Origin: Halorubrum sp. CSM-61
GTDB taxonomy: Archaea; Halobacteriota; Halobacteria; Halobacteriales; Haloferacaceae
DNA length: 64,000 bases
NCBI RefSeq assembly: GCF_003781945.1
Contig: NZ_RJJW01000009.1
Location: forward strand, 101,993 to 165,992
Direction: 5' to 3'
Below the pieces are notes generated by a model. The model was given only the letters and a program-made list of their open reading frames with translations, was not told the origin of the DNA and did not search any database. Of this stretch, positions 62,743 to 64,000 are shown piece by piece. The position numbers and the translations under genes are program-made. Position 1 is the first letter of the stretch. Each line of letters starts with the position of its first letter.

Positions 62743-63696
62743 ATGGATCGTAACGTCTCGCGAATCCAAGAGCACGACCTCCGCTCGGTGTGGGAGAACG
62801 AAGAGCGGGATTTCACGAGATGGTTGACAGAGAACATCGACCTGCTCGCGTCCGAGTTGGGGATAGAGATCGAGGACACACGAGCCGAGGAAGCCGTCGG
62901 AGACTTCTCGGCCGACATCGTCGCACGAGAGATGAACACGGGGGAGACCGTCGTCATCGAGAACCAATACAATCGGACGGACCACGATCACTTGGGGAAG
63001 CTCCTGACGTATTCGTCCGGAAAGAACGCCGGATTCACGATGTGGCTCGCCGAGGAGTTCCGGCCGGAACACCGGAGCGTCCTCGAATGGTTAAACGAAT
63101 CCGGGCCAAAAGGGGCGAAGTTCTTCGCGATTAGACCCCGCATCGTGAGTATTGAAGGATCTGAGGAGCGTGGGTTCGAGTTCGAAGTCGTCGTTGAGCC
63201 TAACGAGTGGGAACGAGAGGTGAGTAACGAGTCTCTTTCCGACTCCGAGCGTAGCTACCGTCGGTTCTTCGCCGAGATGGTTGAGGCGTACTCCCAGAAA
63301 CGTCCGAACTGGTACAAGCTCAAGCCCGGACCTCGAAGTTACTTGACGTTCAGCGCTGGCATTTCGAGAGTCCGATTTGGTTGGGCGTTCCATCAGGGAC
63401 CGGAATTCTCCGTCGAGCTCTACATCTCCACGCCGGATAAGGAACGCAACGAGGAGATATTTGAGGCACTGAAACAAGGACAAACAGATATTGAGACGAA
63501 TTTAGGGGTTGAGTTGGAGTGGGAACGCTTGCCTGAGAAACAAGCATCTCGTATCAAGCAGCCACAAGACATTGACGGAACAATTACCGAATTAACCGCT
63601 GACCAGCAAAACCACATGATTGAGTGGGGAGCAGATGCGATGGAAAAATTCCAGGAAGAGTTCGAACCACGAATTTCTGCACTCGGGTCCAACTGA
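62743..63696 (+). CDS. DUF4268 / PD-(D/E)XK nuclease-like protein
   Basis: 317 aa. Residues 1-110 have a nuclease-like core: DRDFTRWLTENIDLLASELG-type helix, then VGDFSADIVAREMNTGETVV (Asp58) and IENQYNRTDHDHLGKLLTYS (Glu73-x-Gln75, DxxQ-like variant with a following Asp/His). The C-terminal half (about 165-300) is the DUF4268 region: RSYRRFFAEMVEAYSQKRPN, GISRVRFGWAFHQGPEFSVE and ELYISTPDKERNEEIFEAL. DUF4268 proteins occur with restriction and other defence genes. ATG 62743 was chosen for family start and promoter; the longer frame is not conserved. Confidence 0.78.
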   Translation: MDRNVSRIQEHDLRSVWENEERDFTRWLTENIDLLASELGIEIEDTRAEEAVGDFSADIVAREMNTGETVVIENQYNRTDHDHLGKLLTYSSGKNAGFTMWLAEEFRPEHRSVLEWLNESGPKGAKFFAIRPRIVSIEGSEERGFEFEVVVEPNEWEREVSNESLSDSERSYRRFFAEMVEAYSQKRPNWYKLKPGPRSYLTFSAGISRVRFGWAFHQGPEFSVELYISTPDKERNEEIFEALKQGQTDIETNLGVELEWERLPEKQASRIKQPQDIDGTITELTADQQNHMIEWGADAMEKFQEEFEPRISALGSN

Positions 63697-63750
63697 TTGC
63701 TGATTCCGCTGTTGTAACGTGCTCGCTACGTACGTTCCTTACACTCCTAC

Positions 63751-63778
63751 CGTCTTGTCGGACGCACCCCCCTCCCCC
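63751..63778 (-). repeat. Origin-box-like repeat 3 (inverted)
   Basis: Reverse strand reads GAGGGGGGTGCGTCCGACAA, the same core as at 62508 and 62647, here inverted and 55 bp after the DUF4268 gene. Opposed orientation of origin boxes is usual in archaeal origins. Confidence 0.55.
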
Positions 63779-63798
63779 AGCTACTACCCTGACCTACG

Positions 63799-64000
63799 GG
63801 CTCTGCTGAAACTTGTAATTGGAAATTATGGTCGGTTCCCTCATCTTCAGAAAATGACGGTCGCGTTAAGTTTGGCGTGAATTGTGGTAGACTGCGAGGG
63901 CTTCGAGCCAATTTTGAGCTGTCTCGAACGCGACATTGCTGAAACTATTCGCAAACGATGATGTTCGTCTTTCTATTTCCCAAAAGACACGTTCGATGGC
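63799..64000 (-). mobile_element. End of an IS6-family element (continues beyond window)
   Basis: Begins with GGCTCTGCTGAAAC (63799-63812), like the terminal inverted repeat of IS6-family elements. The transposase C-terminus lies 66 bp inside. Only the 3' end is in view. Confidence 0.65.
63866..64000 (-). CDS. IS6-family transposase, C-terminal 44 residues
   Basis: Reverse-strand frame with stop TAA at 63866-63868. It reads AIERVFWEIERRTSSFANSF then NVAFETAQNWLEALAVYHNS. This matches the end of haloarchaeal IS6-type transposases (ERVFREVKRRTSSF; TAESWLQAFAV). The N-terminus and DDE core are outside the window. Whether the copy is intact cannot be seen. Confidence 0.72.
   Translation of the reverse strand, partial: AIERVFWEIERRTSSFANSFSNVAFETAQNWLEALAVYHNSRQT

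Overview
The window is chromosomal DNA from a halophilic archaeon of class Halobacteria, plausibly Halorubrum or a close relative. The evidence is high GC with strong G/C third-position bias, very acidic predicted proteins, archaeal genes (TFE, Trm56, CDC48, Orc1/Cdc6), many Halobacteria-restricted families (DUF2110, DUF5803, DUF5815, DUF5789, DUF7344, DUF7130), Tat-lipobox secreted proteins, and TATA-like boxes about 25-30 bp before start codons, as expected for leaderless mRNAs. The genus is a guess from style, not proven.

Layout. 1-10.1 kb is conserved core: purC (partial), trm56, a broken sensor kinase, a dead M48-like membrane protein, a tfe-DUF2110-DUF5803-cinA series, an NAD-kinase-like protein, cdc48 and DUF5815. 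10.1-15.2 kb holds stress and housekeeping genes: PRC-barrel protein, manganese catalase, an aberrant proteasome-beta-like protein, two membrane proteins and a Bat-type regulator. 15.6-19.6 kb is a cell-surface carbohydrate patch: GT4 glycosyltransferase, beta-helix protein, FkbM methyltransferase and sugar epimerase.

20.3-36.0 kb is the most interesting metabolic region. It contains an alkaline-phosphatase-superfamily enzyme, myo-inositol-1-phosphate synthase, a TatD hydrolase, two cytoplasmic TIM-barrel isomerases and a UbiA prenyltransferase. This set closely resembles the bacterial/algal Ebo cluster, with inositol phosphate synthase where Ebo has a dehydroquinate-synthase-like cyclase. 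Next to it lie an exported TIM-barrel isomerase, a blue-copper protein, a PQQ-type sugar dehydrogenase and a complete BMP-family ABC importer. Together they suggest import and oxidation of a sugar or polyol, or synthesis of an unknown isoprenoid-sugar product.

36.7-43.7 kb has a ParA/partner pair with four TATCTTAGA-type repeats upstream, a GCS2-family ligase with a small HTH partner, dodecin, several small haloarchaeal proteins, a GNAT-zinc-ribbon fusion, and a non-coding repeat element with a perfect 19-bp inverted repeat. 43.7-53.4 kb is core again: pepF, rimI, a PAS histidine kinase, and a TrmB regulator divergent from an S-layer-like/RND exporter pair.

From tRNA-Arg(CCG) at 53.4 kb to the window end is a lower-GC accessory island. 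A 16-bp copy of the tRNA 3' end lies just downstream, as an attachment scar would. The island carries a PD-(D/E)XK protein with tandem C-terminal repeats, an McrBC-type restriction system whose McrB (EVE-like domains plus AAA+ GTPase) is split by a 1402-bp IS4-family element with a 10-bp target duplication, an Orc1/Cdc6 initiator with three origin-box-like repeats, a DUF4268 nuclease, and the end of an IS6-family element. It looks like an integrated replicon or defence island.
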